Counted from the first letter of the stretch, positions 37,447 to 49,974 are shown. The stretch: DNA of 64,000 bases from Chalara sp. BL73 (GCA_918026815.1 CAKJVC010000106.1:62001-126000), one strand, 5' to 3'. The notes: generated by a model not told the origin, from the letters alone. Numbers and translations are program-made.

Positions 37447-39107
37447 CTGGGGACAAGGGAATTAAAAGAGTACGAGGGTGTACCTCACTGTATATGAGAT
37501 GCCTTGCTTTCTCTGCGACTAACTTTGTTCAGAGAATAGGATGACCAGGAGTATACAACCGACGAAATGGCAATGTCCGACAGCCTGATGGGAATCGCAA
37601 GGCTCAACACTTTTTCGAGTAGAAAGTGGAGCGGACGAGGGGGGAAAGGAAATGCTTATAAACACCACGCAGCAAGAAATCAGAACGGAGAATAACTGAC
37701 GGATGAGGATAAAGACAAGATTGATCGGAGCGAGGATCGCAAAACTTGCGAGGGGCTGAGTGGAATTTTTGTAATGAGATGAAAATATATAACAACAAGG
37801 CTTAACAGAATACAGCAGCAGTAGCAGCAAGAGTAAGTAGAGGTAGGGGTTGTTTTTGATATAACGTACAGGTACCGCTGTACCAGTTGTAGTAGTAGTG
37901 GCAGGAGGATAATTTAGGAATTAGGGAATATAGTAGGATTCTGATAAAACGAAAGATTAAGGACGAGGGTTTCCGACAAGGTAGGGGTAAGTGTAAGGAT
38001 ATGAAGTGGAGATGCTCACATCCACACACACCACAGCCGGAGCAGGGGTGCTTTGAGAAAAGGGTGCGGGTGGGTAAGATTCAGGGTTGCGCAGTGGAAC
38101 AAGATAACCAACAAGAAGAAGAAGAAGCGCATGGAAGAAACGTGACAAGGATCAGCAGTTGTCGGTGAAAGTTGACGAAGGGGGGAAGGGCAGAATGAGC
38201 AGGGGGGGGCTGATGCCCAATGATATATAGTGTGTCGGGCATGGGCGACGCCGGTCCTGCTCCACTTCAGGCTAGCGAAAGAGGCTAGTAGGGGAGGCTA
38301 AAATAGAAAGATGACGCGGACTAACGCTGTGTGTCAAATTAAAATGAGCAAGGCATGCAAAAAAACGACGGAGGCGTGTTGAATGCAGAGCCGGTTTCGC
38401 CACTTATCCAATCAACCATCATGGCACTGCTCATGACAGCCAATCAGAGAGAACCATGGGGCGGGGACAAGAAGCGGAGCTGAACGACAACCAATGGCCA
38501 ATGACCAATGGAGGCGGGAGATTGGAAAGCCCCATCTGTGGCCAATCATTTCCCCTTCGAGCATCCCACCGCCGCAACGGCGAGAGAAGACTAGGTATAG
38601 CCCCAGGCATCCATACCGAAGCTTTTTCCCCGTGAAAAAAAAAAAACATCCCAAATCAACACACAACTAATGGTAGTTGACGTTTTATGTCCCTGCAGGC
38701 CGTTTATAACGTGTGATTGTTTGAATTGAGCCAGGGACTTCCTAGATCCAATAAACGATACATTCAAACGTCTGGCGAAACAAGCGAAAGTTGTCTTCAT
38801 CCCCAAACTACTTGGGAAACGAAAACGGATATTCCTTCTGCAACAACCAAAATGATGTGACAGGGGTAATAGCCACAGTATTTGGTAGCAACTCCTCCCA
38901 CACCGTAGTGCAAGTTCAAAACAACCCCAACATCATAGGTAATTTCAAGCGCGCAGAATCGTCTCCCGATGAATGCCACTTGAGCACTTTCCGCCCATTT
39001 GTTCTAAGCGAGCATCGAGACTAATCCCACTTGGACTTAGCGGAAGATGAGGCAGGGAGTGGACAATCAAGCGGCGCCCATCCTATCTTGAAGGGAAAAT
39101 CCCTGCT
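37447..39107. promoter_or_regulatory. probable long leader and promoter of the DUF8032 gene
   Basis: The sequence upstream of the DUF8032 exons (rightwards, minus strand) has many short ATG ORFs, pyrimidine-rich tracts on the minus strand and several GT/AG pairs. This fits a long, possibly spliced leader with upstream ORFs, as regulator genes in fungi often have. A missing first coding exon may be here. Repeated CCAAT-type boxes occur at 38,440-38,540 (AGCCAATCAG, ACCAATGGCCAATGACCAAT, GGCCAATCAT), which would suit a CCAAT-binding-complex promoter. Confidence 0.45.
38400..38555. promoter_or_regulatory. cluster of CCAAT boxes
   Basis: Within 150 bases the plus strand carries about six CCAAT motifs: ATCCAATCA, AGCCAATCAG, AACCAATGG, GGCCAATGACCAATGG and GGCCAATCA. 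CCAAT is the binding site of the HAP/NF-Y complex. The cluster lies about 1 kb upstream of the first mapped DUF8032 exon and may be its core promoter. The density is seen directly; function is inferred. Confidence 0.5.
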
Positions 39108-39908
39108 TCATGCATGGGAAGGAGGGGCTGGTTCGTTTGTGAAACACGACGAAGCTTGGGGGTCTCCCCTCCCCCCGCCTGTCGAGGTGGATGAGCTTTC
39201 TGGAAACCTTAGAAGCTCCGTCCCCCGGCAATCCCCCTTACCAATGCCCCTTGCCCTCGTCGCTATCCCCAACTCAGAGCAACTTGCGAATTTGGACGCG
39301 AGGGACGGCATGAAGCTCGAAACAAAAGAAATTGTCCTTTCCTATGCGGTGAAAATAATACAGAGCGAATGACGAAAGGTTGCAAAGCCGAGCACAAGCA
39401 TGAGCACGAGAATCATCCTCCGAACAGCCGAGTACCAAAAAAAAAAAAAATTACTCAAAAGGTGGGAAGGGAAAAGCTCTTTGTAAACTTACATGATCTC
39501 CCGGACCGGGAACACCAGGTTCTTCTTTGTATCGCGGTTGATGAGCCATCTTGGAGTGGATTGTCTTCAAACGTTGAAGTTCTGCAACTCCACCGTTAGC
39601 TTCAGATCGGTCCCATATCAAGCCACAGCCACCACAGCCACAGCGAGGCCGTTGACGGCTTTGCTTCAGCTTCTGTCCGCCCTGGTTGGCGTTTATCCGA
39701 CTTCTCGGGTCCAGCAGGCCTGCCATGCGAGGATCAAAGTGCTAGCTGCCCATGGCTGGGGGGTTATGGGGTGTCTCAACTTACCGTCGCACAGAATCTC
39801 ACGATCTCTAACGTCGTCCAACTGATTCGATTTCAGATGATACTTAGGCAGATTACTCGTGAAACGTCGGCTGTGTATTGTGCTTTTTCCACGACGTATC
39901 TGCTTCAT
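39108..39908 (-). CDS. candidate three-exon orphan gene
   Basis: ATG 39,908 follows an in-frame TAA by two codons. Exon 39,908-39,785 ends at GTAAGT-like GTAAG, exon 39,719-39,493 ends at a perfect GTAAGT, and exon 39,341-39,108 ends in TGA. All phases agree, giving 194 residues. The N-terminus is basic (MKQIRRGKSTIHSRRFTSN), the middle holds a compact CGCGGCG cluster, and the end is Ser/Gly/Pro-rich. The second intron (151 bases) carries a 14-base homopolymer. If it is retained, the protein ends after 130 residues at 39,451. No family is recognised. Three concordant junctions make it more than an ORF, but chance splicing cannot be excluded. Confidence 0.35.
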
Positions 39909-42900
39909 TGCCAATTAGCGAGTGCTCCCCAGGCCATAATGGCTACATAATCTGCAACCACCGTAATTCGATCGTCGGAACCGCATGATACTATAGATGA
40001 GGGGTGACAAAAATAGAAAACCATTTTCAGATCGTTCTCAGCCCCAGAGTCGATCTTGCGATTCAGACAGGGGCTCAAATTAAGGGCTATGTTCTTCTTG
40101 CAAAAAAAACAAAAAAGGAACTCCAACAAGTCCCTTCCGCAAGAAGTCCAAGACTTTTGTTTGGCAATTGCCGGTTAGAGCTTTTGGCTCACACGGACAA
40201 TGCAACAACAGCAATAGCTGAGCGCGTTAAATAGAGCTCAGTCTTTTGCAGTAGAGAATTTAGCCACAAGGACTTCCTGCAGGCCAACCATCCGCAACAG
40301 AGCGAAGCTCACACTCTAAAATGGCACATAGTGTCGTGGGTTTGGGTGGCCGTGGTGGCACAACGCCCAACATGGTGCACCTTGGACCAGCAAATCATGC
40401 ATTGGCGTTCGTCGCGTGTTCCATGGGAGTTACCCACGTTTCCTCGTGGTCCCACCGAAGTTCAAATATTGTAATAAGCAAGCAAGAATTATTCAGAAAT
40501 GTGCATGCAAAGCAAGTAAAGTGATAGCAAAGAGTAAACCCCATGACTTACTCCTCAAAGAATCCACAGGCTCGAGAAAGAATTAGTGGTGGGTCGAATT
40601 AGAACCTGGTGCTGAGAAACATATTAGCTTGGTTCAACCTAAGATTACCCAGAAGGAAAACCGCACAGGCATCTACCAAACCACTAGCTCAGCCGGCTGG
40701 AAAGATGCATATGCGATGGTTTGTATCGTGAATGCAGAGCGTTAAGAGATGACGCACGATCGATCTCGATGAGGCTGAAAATTAAAAGGTGCAGGAAGAC
40801 CGTTGTCTGCGAAATCTCCAAGCCCAGGTGCAGATGCTCAAGTCGCTGGACTAGAAGACATATATACAGGCATGGGTTGGCAGGTGAGGGGTGGACCCTC
40901 GGAAGAGAGCAGGCTTGGGCACATGAATCAAACAGAAATGGGGGTGGTAATCTATTACAGGGTTTGGGAAGCTGATCATGCAGCAGGCTTTAGCCTGGCC
41001 ATGGGCTGCCTCCACATACAAGGCCAACGAACATACTGGGGATTCCAGAAGCAAGGATAGGATTGATAAAGCTAGATTGTAAGGAAATAGCATGTGTAGG
41101 AAAAAAAGAATGTGAAACGAACGTACTCTGTAGGAAAGTTGAATGTCGTTGAAGATCGTCTCTACCACGATTATTGTAGAAAGGGGCTCGGAAGTCTATG
41201 TTGTTTTCCTGTTCAAGAATTAGCCACCAATTGCGTGCAATGACCGAGTCTCAACTTGAGATATCAAGTCGTAATGCACACATACAAAGTATATCCACGT
41301 AAACCCGGAATGGTTCTCTCGCAATTGTTGGTGAAGTGATATGAGAATACCACTGAAAATAATTCGCTGCGCCTTCAGATGCAGGCTCAAGTGCTTTCTG
41401 CCTTTGTTGGCGTGTACCACAGGTTAGAAATTTTTGTAGAAAAATCGTCCCACAAATTGTAAGCAGGATAAATCCGTCGATTGCAAGCCTTAGGAATGCA
41501 GCCTATATATCAATCTTCTTGTTATCGGTATGCAAATCTAGCAGAACGGATTTGGATTCGACCTGGTGTGGGTGTTTTGATGGCTCGAGGAAATCCCTTG
41601 GATGCTGCGGAAGCTGGCAGCCGTCTTACGCGTCCGTAGCTCGCAGAGGATAGAGAATGTTTCTAGTTCTGTCTCACGTCTATATTAGCTATGGGCGTCC
41701 AGAAATAAGGATTGAAGGAGACAACCAACAGAGCAACAACTGTTGCATCTCAAGTGCTTGGATTGCGGTTTCGTCTCTCCACCGTTTGTGCAAAGGTGAA
41801 AGTGATACGCAAAATTGCTATCGCTTATTTTTCCACTCTCCACGTGTTTCGTTGTATGTATAACCTATGTTGTGCAAGAAAACTCTGGAAAGGAGTGGTT
41901 GGTAGAGGTCGCGAAGAAGAAAGATAACCCCGCGCCTCACTTGGAAGCGTCAAAGCAACGACAGTGAAAAAGAAGTCCGCGATTCAGAGAGCCTTTTGAG
42001 AGAATTATTCTACTAACCTTCTTCCTGGCTCGAGGGATGTTTTGATGCAACAGAGGTGTAGATGTTGGCTTGTAGAATGGTGATAATCCTGTCGGAGAAA
42101 CCGATGCGCGAATACGTCTGCAAAGCGATGGATAATTGTTTAGCCTTTCACTGTTCGTTACCAAGTATCTGGCGCCAGTACGATGGATGTGTGCTGGTGG
42201 GAAATGCGATCGGCCTCTTGTGACGATTGGGTCGCCGACGGGCAGTGGTGTATTAGCAGTGTTTCTCACTGTTTTTTTTTTCGACGTGAATAGCTTCAGG
42301 TGTCGAGCTGCGATACCGTTGCAGCGCAGTGTGTAGCTCCAACGTTGTTTTCAACGTGCAACGGCTTGGTCGCATATGTCTCTGTAGGGACGGGGCGGGA
42401 AGCAGGGTTGTAGGGGTTGAAGGGTTGTTAGTGATCCTTGTGAGCTTTTGCAGGAGAGAACAGCAAGGAGAGGCGGATGAGATGAGAGGCAGCTACCGAA
42501 AGCTTGATCGAGGGGGAGGGCAGCCCAAAAAAAACGTGTTGTCAGGGTGGAAAACGGCAAGGAAAGCGCAGTAGCAGCAGTAGCGATATTCCCCCCTAAG
42601 CAAAAAGCGTTCAGTCAGTTCAGCCCAGGACCAAACAAAATAGAATAGAACAGAACAGACCAGGGGCGACAAGACTTTTCAGCATACGGGAGGTATGGAG
42701 GATTGGCGGCAAGAGCCACTTATGATGAAAAGAGAGAGAAAGCAGTTGTGCACACACACACACACGCGCGCGGGGGGGCGGCACATACACAGACTGAGTT
42801 GGGCGGGGCGGGGCCAAGCATCAGAAAAATAGTTACCCGTATTTGGATTTGCACTTACTGTAACTGTAATTTATGGGTAACTAAGAGTTAAAGACCGGAG

Positions 42901-44643
42901 TGATATCAGCAGCGCAGTTGGGGGGGAAGGGACAAGGAATCAGAGGACAAGCACAGGGACAGGGCGCTCGGTCCCAAGGACCAGTTCCGATGCCCAGCCA
43001 CCTTGATTTGGGGGGGATTCTTTGGCACTGTTGGTCACTGTACAATCACTGTCCAGTTCTCCTAGGGCTTGCATTTATAGTATTGGTGATGATCGATACG
43101 GGTAAAGAGGGATGGGGAGGTGGAAGGTGTATGATGGTTTTTGGACTGTCCAGCAGCAACCAATGGCAAGATGGCTTAGGTACCTGAAGTAGGCAGGTAA
43201 GATTGCATGTAAATCTGTAGGTAATCTGTATGCTAGAATTACCAAATGAAGGGCTGTTGGAAAAGTTTAAATTATGTAACGAGATGAAAACCACCGGTGG
43301 ATGACAATGCAGACAGAAGAATATGATGAGGGAAAAAAAAAAAAAGGGAACAAGAGCGGTTCAGCAGGGATCAAGGGGTGGGCCTCTGGATAGGGTTTAT
43401 GAGAGGATTCGGGAAGAGCCTTTCTTTAATGAAGGTTCCAGCTCCATTATTTAGGATTGAAAAAGAATCAGTACAATCAATATACACCTTCGTATTATGA
43501 GCCACCAGCTAAAGGCTATTTATTTATTTATTTATTTCCACGGGACTAGACCAGACTAGACTAGACGAGACTAGTCCGGACTGAGACTGAGACCGAGACT
43601 GAGACTGCTGCACCTGTTGCTGATCAATCAATCAATCAAAAGCCAATCCTCTATCCGGTCGATTTCACGTGATTCCGAAGATACATTCAAACTGGAACCT
43701 TCCCACAATGCACCTCACGGAGATCTTTGCAACATGGTGGTTGGGGTGGTAAATGATAGACTGGAGACTCGACTCGGGGAGATGAGTCAGGGTCAAGTAG
43801 GTGCTGAACAAGAGGCAGAATACAAGTAAGATCGAGCATTAAAATCCAAGGAGTTATTGCATTAACTCCAATTTACTCATGCCTTAGCCTATTGAAGGAC
43901 GAAACGCATACACTATTCAGATCTTTCCCCCTTCCACGCTGCTTGCGCTCCAATTGTTGCTGCCGCATGGCCGGAGAACGAGCCTGTTTCGGCAGGTTAG
44001 ATAAGGACGAGCTCCTCATGTTAAAGTTCACCGGTTGTGCATGCCCACAACACCCGAACACAGTCAGGTCGGTTTACGCAAGCCTTGGTTATACATTTAC
44101 AGTACTTATTCGACTCCTAATCAAAGACTGCCCACGCTCCGGCTCGTGTGATCCTGCTTTCTTTACCGTATCATTTCGTTGGAAGGCTTACACCCGAGCC
44201 TAAAGAAGCCAGAATCACGTAAAGAAACTCGGCTGAAAAAGCAATTGGGTGGCCCGACGCGCGAACGCGTTTCCCAGGAAGAAATCAAATCATAATCTCA
44301 CCGATCCCGAGATGAATGGTTCTGCGACACCGTAATCCTCACTCGCGTTCGCTTGTACGGAAAATCTAATGGTAGTCTCCCTCCAAAACCGCATCAGTGA
44401 AATATTTTTCAGACACATTAGATCCCAAGCCGCAAGCGCAAGCACCAGCCGGATATTCGGACATGCCAATTTCAAGCCGAAACGTGTGAAGAAACGTGCA
44501 TATCCTCCTCAGCAAAAAAAAGCCTCCCTCCAACATCATTTTGGCTTGCCATCAATAATCAAAATCTGGCTTTCGTGCATGTCAGCAACCTTCTAGGCAG
44601 CTTCAGGACACGCCATGCTGGACAGCCTGCATCAGTAGCTCCT
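39909..44643. other. large gene-poor interval
   Basis: Nothing convincing was found in 4.7 kb. Frames of 80-110 codons at 40,803-41,060, 40,851-41,168, 41,937-42,269, 42,329-42,574 and 43,892-44,203 show no domain, and most lack an ATG. Simple sequence is common: CA/CG/G runs at 42,750-42,780, an A-run at 43,327, and TTTA and GAGACT repeats near 43,520-43,610. The interval could hold long leaders or non-coding transcripts of its neighbours, which the sequence alone does not show. Confidence 0.4.
43515..43611 (+). repeat. TTTA microsatellite and GACTAGACCA/GAGACT minisatellite
   Basis: Five TTTA units (TATTTATTTATTTATTTATTT) are followed by degenerate 5-11-base units built on AGACTAGAC and GAGACTGAGACC up to about 43,611. 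A short ATCAATCAATCAATC run follows. These are simple repeats with no associated ORF. Confidence 0.75.
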
Positions 44644-44970
44644 TCAACTTTCTGCTCTAGCTTCTGCTAAAGGCTCCTTTGCAGTCCAGATCCCCCCAGG
44701 CCCACACTTGCAAATCACGTTAATGGCCCAATCACCAATGCGGTTTTCTACCGTTTTACCCGGATACAGAGCATATACTATGGGAGGTTTCTCTCCCGAG
44801 TGTTGCGACTTCTGTCGACACATTGTTTTGTCAAGAAGTCTACGATGCATTACGAAGGACGATGAGGTGAGGTTGAAAAGATGGAGCTCATGATGTTCAC
44901 AGTACTTAATAGCCATGCTGCTGACCCATGGCCGGCAGATCCCCAATGCCAGGCTATTGAGTTCCGGCAT
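44644..44970 (-). CDS. hypothetical ORF, 108 residues
   Basis: ATG 44,970 begins an uninterrupted frame to TGA 44,644-44,646. It contains MPELNSLALGICRPWVSSM, then a His/Leu segment and ICKCGPGGIWTAKEPLAEA near the end, with five cysteines. Residue usage looks protein-like and there is no low complexity. No signal peptide, membrane helix or family is recognised. No intron is needed. It could be a young gene, a lone exon or chance. Confidence 0.25.
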   Translation of the reverse strand: MPELNSLALGICRPWVSSMAIKYCEHHELHLFNLTSSSFVMHRRLLDKTMCRQKSQHSGEKPPIVYALYPGKTVENRIGDWAINVICKCGPGGIWTAKEPLAEARAES

Positions 44971-45818
44971 CGTGAACGATGCGTAGGGCGGGTGTGTCCT
45001 GGTACGCCCGGTCAACAACCACCCTCAAGGCTTTGAAGCCTTGCCTTGTCAATCCGGAGAATTTCCACCGTTGTCAACGCTCGCAGCCCTGGAGGGTAGT
45101 TATTGAGGGGCAGGCCTGCCTGCCAGCCAGCCAGCCCTAAACACCCCCCCCCCCATGGAGCGAGGTGAGCGTAGAGGACCTGGTCTCTAATCGTGAGCCG
45201 CCATCCCCCAACAAACAACCACTGAGCAAGCCTGTCCAGCCTAGGCATCGCGACATGTTGCAGTAGTACGGTGCCTACAGGACCTGACGACTTTTGACAT
45301 CACAGCCTTTCAACTTTCAACTATTCTACCATACTTTCTTTTTTAGCTTGCTTTTTGATTGAAGTTAATCGCACGCACGCAGCGCTACGACACAACGCCG
45401 TAACGTTTCTCTTGCATCGAAATTCCTTTCGATTCCTATGGCCGGCCAATAGAGCAACGTTAATGCCGTCAAATAAAGGCTTGCCAAAGTCTTCCTCTCT
45501 TTCCGGGCCAAAGAAAGATCTTCCTCCTTCCCCTCTTCCCCCTGCTTTGCCACTCTATATTCGAGATGGTAAGTATGGCTTGTGCCATGCCTGTAGTCAC
45601 TAGGCTTTTGCTGCGGCACAGTCAAGGGGGTTGGGGAGGGGGCCGAATTCACGGCACATCTTCTTACTTACAGCACTCTAAGTACTACGGCAGTAATCCT
45701 TGAGCTCCTGTGCAGTACTGTAAAATACGGTATAGCGCCTCCTTCCCATGCTCGCTCGCCATCATCCTTGATTTCTCATTTGACCCCTGGTCTCTTCCAG
45801 CCAACATACGAAGGAGAC
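44971..45818. other. intergenic region left of the second transposon
   Basis: A run of about 11 C occurs at 45,143-45,154, next to repeated CAGCC. No gene is supported: frames at 45,012-45,248, 45,355-45,603 and 45,365-45,652 overlap one another and lack features. Confidence 0.45.
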
Positions 45819-47104
45819 TACTTCGTACAGGCCCAAACAAATCAATGTGGCAAGGCCGTGCACCAATGGGCCCCACTTGTCGAAGATTCTGGATCAACCA
45901 ATGACTATATAATGCTTCGAACGCTGCTTTTGCACTGTTTTTCAATCATTCAACATGGAGCAAACATACTACGTACCAACTCCCAAGACACCCTCTCGCA
46001 AAACCTGTACACGCGATGACCGTTTACGCATACACACTTTGTATCACGATGCTAAGTATACGCAAGCTCAAATTGCTTTGCAAACAGGCTATTCTCTTAA
46101 TCAAATACAGTACGCTCTTGCTAATCGATTAACACCTCAAAAGCACAAAACCGGCCGGAAGCTTTTATTAAATACGCCACAACGCAAACGCTTAATCGAA
46201 TGGGTTACAGCTTCTAAAACAAATAGACGAGCAGCTTGGTCTGATATACCAGCTTTATTACAATGGGATTGTGGAATTAAAGCAATTCGAAGTGCGTTCA
46301 AAAAAGAAGGCTACGTACGACGATGTGCAAGAAGCAAACCACCTTTAACAGACAAACACAAACAAGATCGATTATCTTGGGCCTGGGAACACCTTTTTTG
46401 GACCGATGAACAATGGAACAGTGTATTATGGACTGACGAAACTTGGGTTAATCCTGGAAAGCATACAAAAATATTTGTTACAAGGCTTGTTGGAGAGTCT
46501 GAAGTGTATCATCCTGACTGTGTCGAAGCTCGATATCAACGCAAAATAGGATGGATGTTTTGGGGTTCAATATCAGGAAAATACGGGCGTCATAAAGGGT
46601 TGTTTTGGGAAAAAGATTGGGAAACAATTAATGAAGGATCTTATTCTGGTATTGTAGTACCTCTTGTACAAGAGATATTACAGCAATATCCAGAATTGAG
46701 TTTTCAGCAAGATAACGCAAAAGGCCACGCTTCTAAGTTTACAACTTCTGTGTTAGAAGCTATAGGAATCAAGCCTATAGCGTGGCCTGCAAACTCTCCT
46801 GATTTGAACCCTATTGAGACTATTTGGGATGAAATGAAGGACTATATTCAAAAGAAATATCCGGAGGTTCATTCTTCATATAACAGGCTGAAAAAGGTGG
46901 TTCAAGAAGCTTGGGATTCTATTACACAGGCTACAATTCAGGACCTTATTAAAGGAATGGGCGATAGATGTATTGCAGTGATTCTAGCAGAAGGAGGCTA
47001 TACAAAATACTAGAGATTTGCTTAGAGCGGCATCGAGCCCCATTTTACGTGCATGGGTAATCGACGAAAGCTCCACATTGATTTGTTTGGGCCTGTACGA
47101 AGTA
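45819..47104 (+). mobile_element. intact Tc1/mariner-type DNA transposon
   Basis: The ends 45,819-45,850 and 47,073-47,104 are perfect 32-base inverted repeats that start with TACTTCGTACAGGCCCAAAC, including the TA target dinucleotide on both sides. The element is 1,286 bases long and carries one uninterrupted transposase ORF. Perfect ends and an intact ORF indicate recent insertion and no RIP. Outside the TA the flanks differ (AAGGAGAC on the left, CACACC on the right), which fits insertion at a single TA. Confidence 0.92.
45955..47013 (+). CDS. Tc1-like DD34E transposase, intact
   Basis: The 352-residue ORF runs from ATG 45,955 to TAG 47,011-47,013. The N-terminus has a helix-turn-helix DNA-binding region (DDRLRIHTLYHDAKYTQAQI and TGYSLNQIQYALANRLT). 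The catalytic acids are Asp161 in LWTDETW, Asp253 in FQQDNAKGHASK and Glu288 in SPDLNPIETIWDEMK, a DD34E arrangement. It differs clearly from the transposase at 28,740-29,795 (different motifs and terminal repeats), so two separate Tc1 families are present. It ends in YTKY, and the other transposase ends in PTKY. Confidence 0.95.
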   Translation: MEQTYYVPTPKTPSRKTCTRDDRLRIHTLYHDAKYTQAQIALQTGYSLNQIQYALANRLTPQKHKTGRKLLLNTPQRKRLIEWVTASKTNRRAAWSDIPALLQWDCGIKAIRSAFKKEGYVRRCARSKPPLTDKHKQDRLSWAWEHLFWTDEQWNSVLWTDETWVNPGKHTKIFVTRLVGESEVYHPDCVEARYQRKIGWMFWGSISGKYGRHKGLFWEKDWETINEGSYSGIVVPLVQEILQQYPELSFQQDNAKGHASKFTTSVLEAIGIKPIAWPANSPDLNPIETIWDEMKDYIQKKYPEVHSSYNRLKKVVQEAWDSITQATIQDLIKGMGDRCIAVILAEGGYTKY

Positions 47105-49939
47105 CACACCATCTTGACAGTTGCGCCCAGTAAGTATTTACCTTAGATCGCCCCTGTTTGACAGCTCCAAGCCTCTTTCGTAAATCGCCCTCGTCACTTG
47201 ATGCCTGCAAACGCCAAAACTCAAACATACAGCAGACACACGCGACTTGCACGCGGTGTACCTGAAAGCAGATAAACATTTGCAGTTAGTTGCACTCCAG
47301 ACATCCTGGAGCAGAAGCGTATTTGTCCGACCCTCCACTAACACCTCCTATATGCTAAGGAGTAAGCACTCCTCAATGCTGCGGGCGTCCTTATTGTACC
47401 ATCCATAAAAGTGCTATCAAAACAACCTGATCCGTGGCATATGCCGTCATTCCATCATGAATTATTTTTAATGGTTGTCCCAAGCTCCCACAGAACAACC
47501 CCATTTCCCCCTCAGCTCGGAGACACATCCAGAAACTGCTTAACCTTTCTATGCTAGCTCCCAAGCATGTGTTGACCAAGACGACGTTTTTCTGGGCCTG
47601 TGTGGTTATTTTTGGAACCTCACCACTCACCCCAACATCAAAGCTAGAGTAACAGCTCATTGGTAAAACATGTAACGCCGACAAATGAATTTGGATTAAA
47701 GCTAGGTCACGTTCGAGGATGCATTTCGAAAGCCGATCCAGAATTATGATCTGATATGGAAATATGTGATTCTACAAACCAAGTACACTCCACGAGTCAC
47801 GTTTGTGATGGCATGTCTCAGATCACCGCTGCCATCACGCTAATTAGGTTGCTTGCTGCTTGGGCATGGCTCCCAAAGCGCTGCACAAGTGCGAAGTAGC
47901 CATTTCATGCGTTCACCTCAAGTAAAAATGAAGTAAGAAAGACGGCATTTTATCTGCCCTTAACCACTTCTCTTTCCAGTCACACAAGCTCACTCTCCTC
48001 GCCAAGGGAACATCATTGGTTGCTCCACAATAATCACCGCTGTCGCTTCAAATTTTGACCAAACTCTATTAATATGTAAGCACGAGTCCAGATCTACTTC
48101 GTATAACAGCTAAAGAACAAAATCAGGCCATTTCAGCATTGTGCTTGCGTCAAAAAAAGTATAAGTCACTTCATAGTACACCGCCACGTCATGTAGGAGG
48201 ATCCATCAAATCTAAGAAATCTTCGCCGACCAGAAAACGCCAACCCGCAAATGCCTCAAAACGCTCCCGTCTCACGTTCTCATTCGCTCCAGCGCCTGAG
48301 GGAGCAAGAGATATCCTCCGTAGTTCAAAAGGATTGGTGAAGGCCGGAAGGCTAGATGGGATCCCGCGGGACCAATTGGGAAGAGCGCACAGCCCTATAT
48401 CGTATTAGTGCATCCCACATATACCCTCCTTGATCAGATCTGTTTCTCGATTTACGTGCCCGTTCGATGAGCAGGATGTCGGAGAATTTCCAGTGATCAC
48501 GGTTGTGGTGTTTCACTTCCCGCTGACCACTTCCAGAAAATAACCGGGGGGCAGGAGGGCAAGTTTTTCCAGCTCCCATCCCGAACGAGGTATACTACGG
48601 ACACATGCGCTGTGCCTCGATCCTACATATCTTCAGCGCAGGTTTTGGGGGGTTAAAGTAGCTAGCTTGGGTAGGTGAGGGAGGCTGCAAAAATAACGAT
48701 GGTGAACGCCACAATATATCTCTGCTTCGGATTGTTTCCTTTTTAATGCAACTCTACCTCACTCTGCTGTGTATACTGCACACCCTCATTGAGAGGATGG
48801 AAGCCGTCGTATACTTGCCCAATCACATGTAATTCTAGCTGACAGAAATGGATCTCCCCTCAAAAGACAGAATGGCAAAGTCTTTCTTCAGGTTCAGATC
48901 TGTCTGTTGACGTAGGAATTAATGAGCATATGCACGTTGAGATTGCGACGAGATTGTTGCTGATATGCAGGCTCAAGGTTCGGGAAACATGCAATCTCGG
49001 CATGCCGGCACGGCTGCACCAGGCACGGGCAAGGGCAATGATTGAGAAGCCGTTTCTGATGCTCTAGAAGCGCAGCATGTGATTCCATTTCAGAAACTTT
49101 CCAGGTTGCGATGCCGTGTTGCTCCCAGATTGGGTGCGGGAGGGACGGGATGGAGCGGTGGCTGGGGAGTTTGAGAGGAACGGCGGTTGTGTTGGGCGGA
49201 AGCTCAGGGGGAATGAGACATTCGCCCTCGGACTGAATGGCATGGAGAAGGGTTACATGTGCCCTTTTGCTCTGGCCAGGGTAATGATGGAAGTGGAATA
49301 TGACTGATGATATATGACAGAATTCTGGAGATTTGCCTAGACCGTGAACAGACTGTGAGCGTATGTTCCAGCAGATTGGTAGCGGGGGGGGTGGGGGAGG
49401 GCGTCTTTCTCTACTACTCTCCTGTCAAAGCAGAGGGTATATAAGGGCATAGCCTTGGACAAAGTATGTACGGGAGCTGGTTAGCTCTCTGTCCGGGCTC
49501 TCGCAGATGGCCGTCGTCGCCATCGTCTATTTTTCTCTTCCTCTCACGGCTTTAAAACCAGACCAACTTTGTGCCTATGGGGGCTAGAAAGCGGCCCGCA
49601 TCTGTATATCACGTGAGTGCACGCCCACGCCGAGACTACGCCAAAAGCTTGGACGGGGAGCTTGATCAGTCTTGGGGATTGCTTGATTTGTTTTTTTTAG
49701 TATACACAACAATGTTGGAAAACCTCCTCCATTTCTCGCGCGAGGATTCAAGTGTCTCTCTATGGGATTAGCCAGTGCATTTAATAGCACCTCTCTCTTT
49801 CTCTCTCTCTCTTTCTCTCTCTCTCTTTCTCTCTCTCTCTTTCTCTCTCTCTCTTTCTCTCTCTCTCTTTCTCTCTCTCTCTTTCTCTCTCTCTCTTTCT
49901 CTCTCTCTCTTTCTCTCTCTCTCTTTCTCTCTCTCTCTT

Positions 49940-49974
<35 letters not shown>

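Noticed and set aside
36938..37456. 172-codon minus-strand frame as a separate gene
   Set aside because: Its right part is TTG-started leader or intron sequence. Its left part is a real exon of the DUF8032 gene.
41937..42269. 110-codon minus-strand basic ORF
   Set aside because: It starts at GTG with no internal ATG, has no domain and no supporting splice structure.
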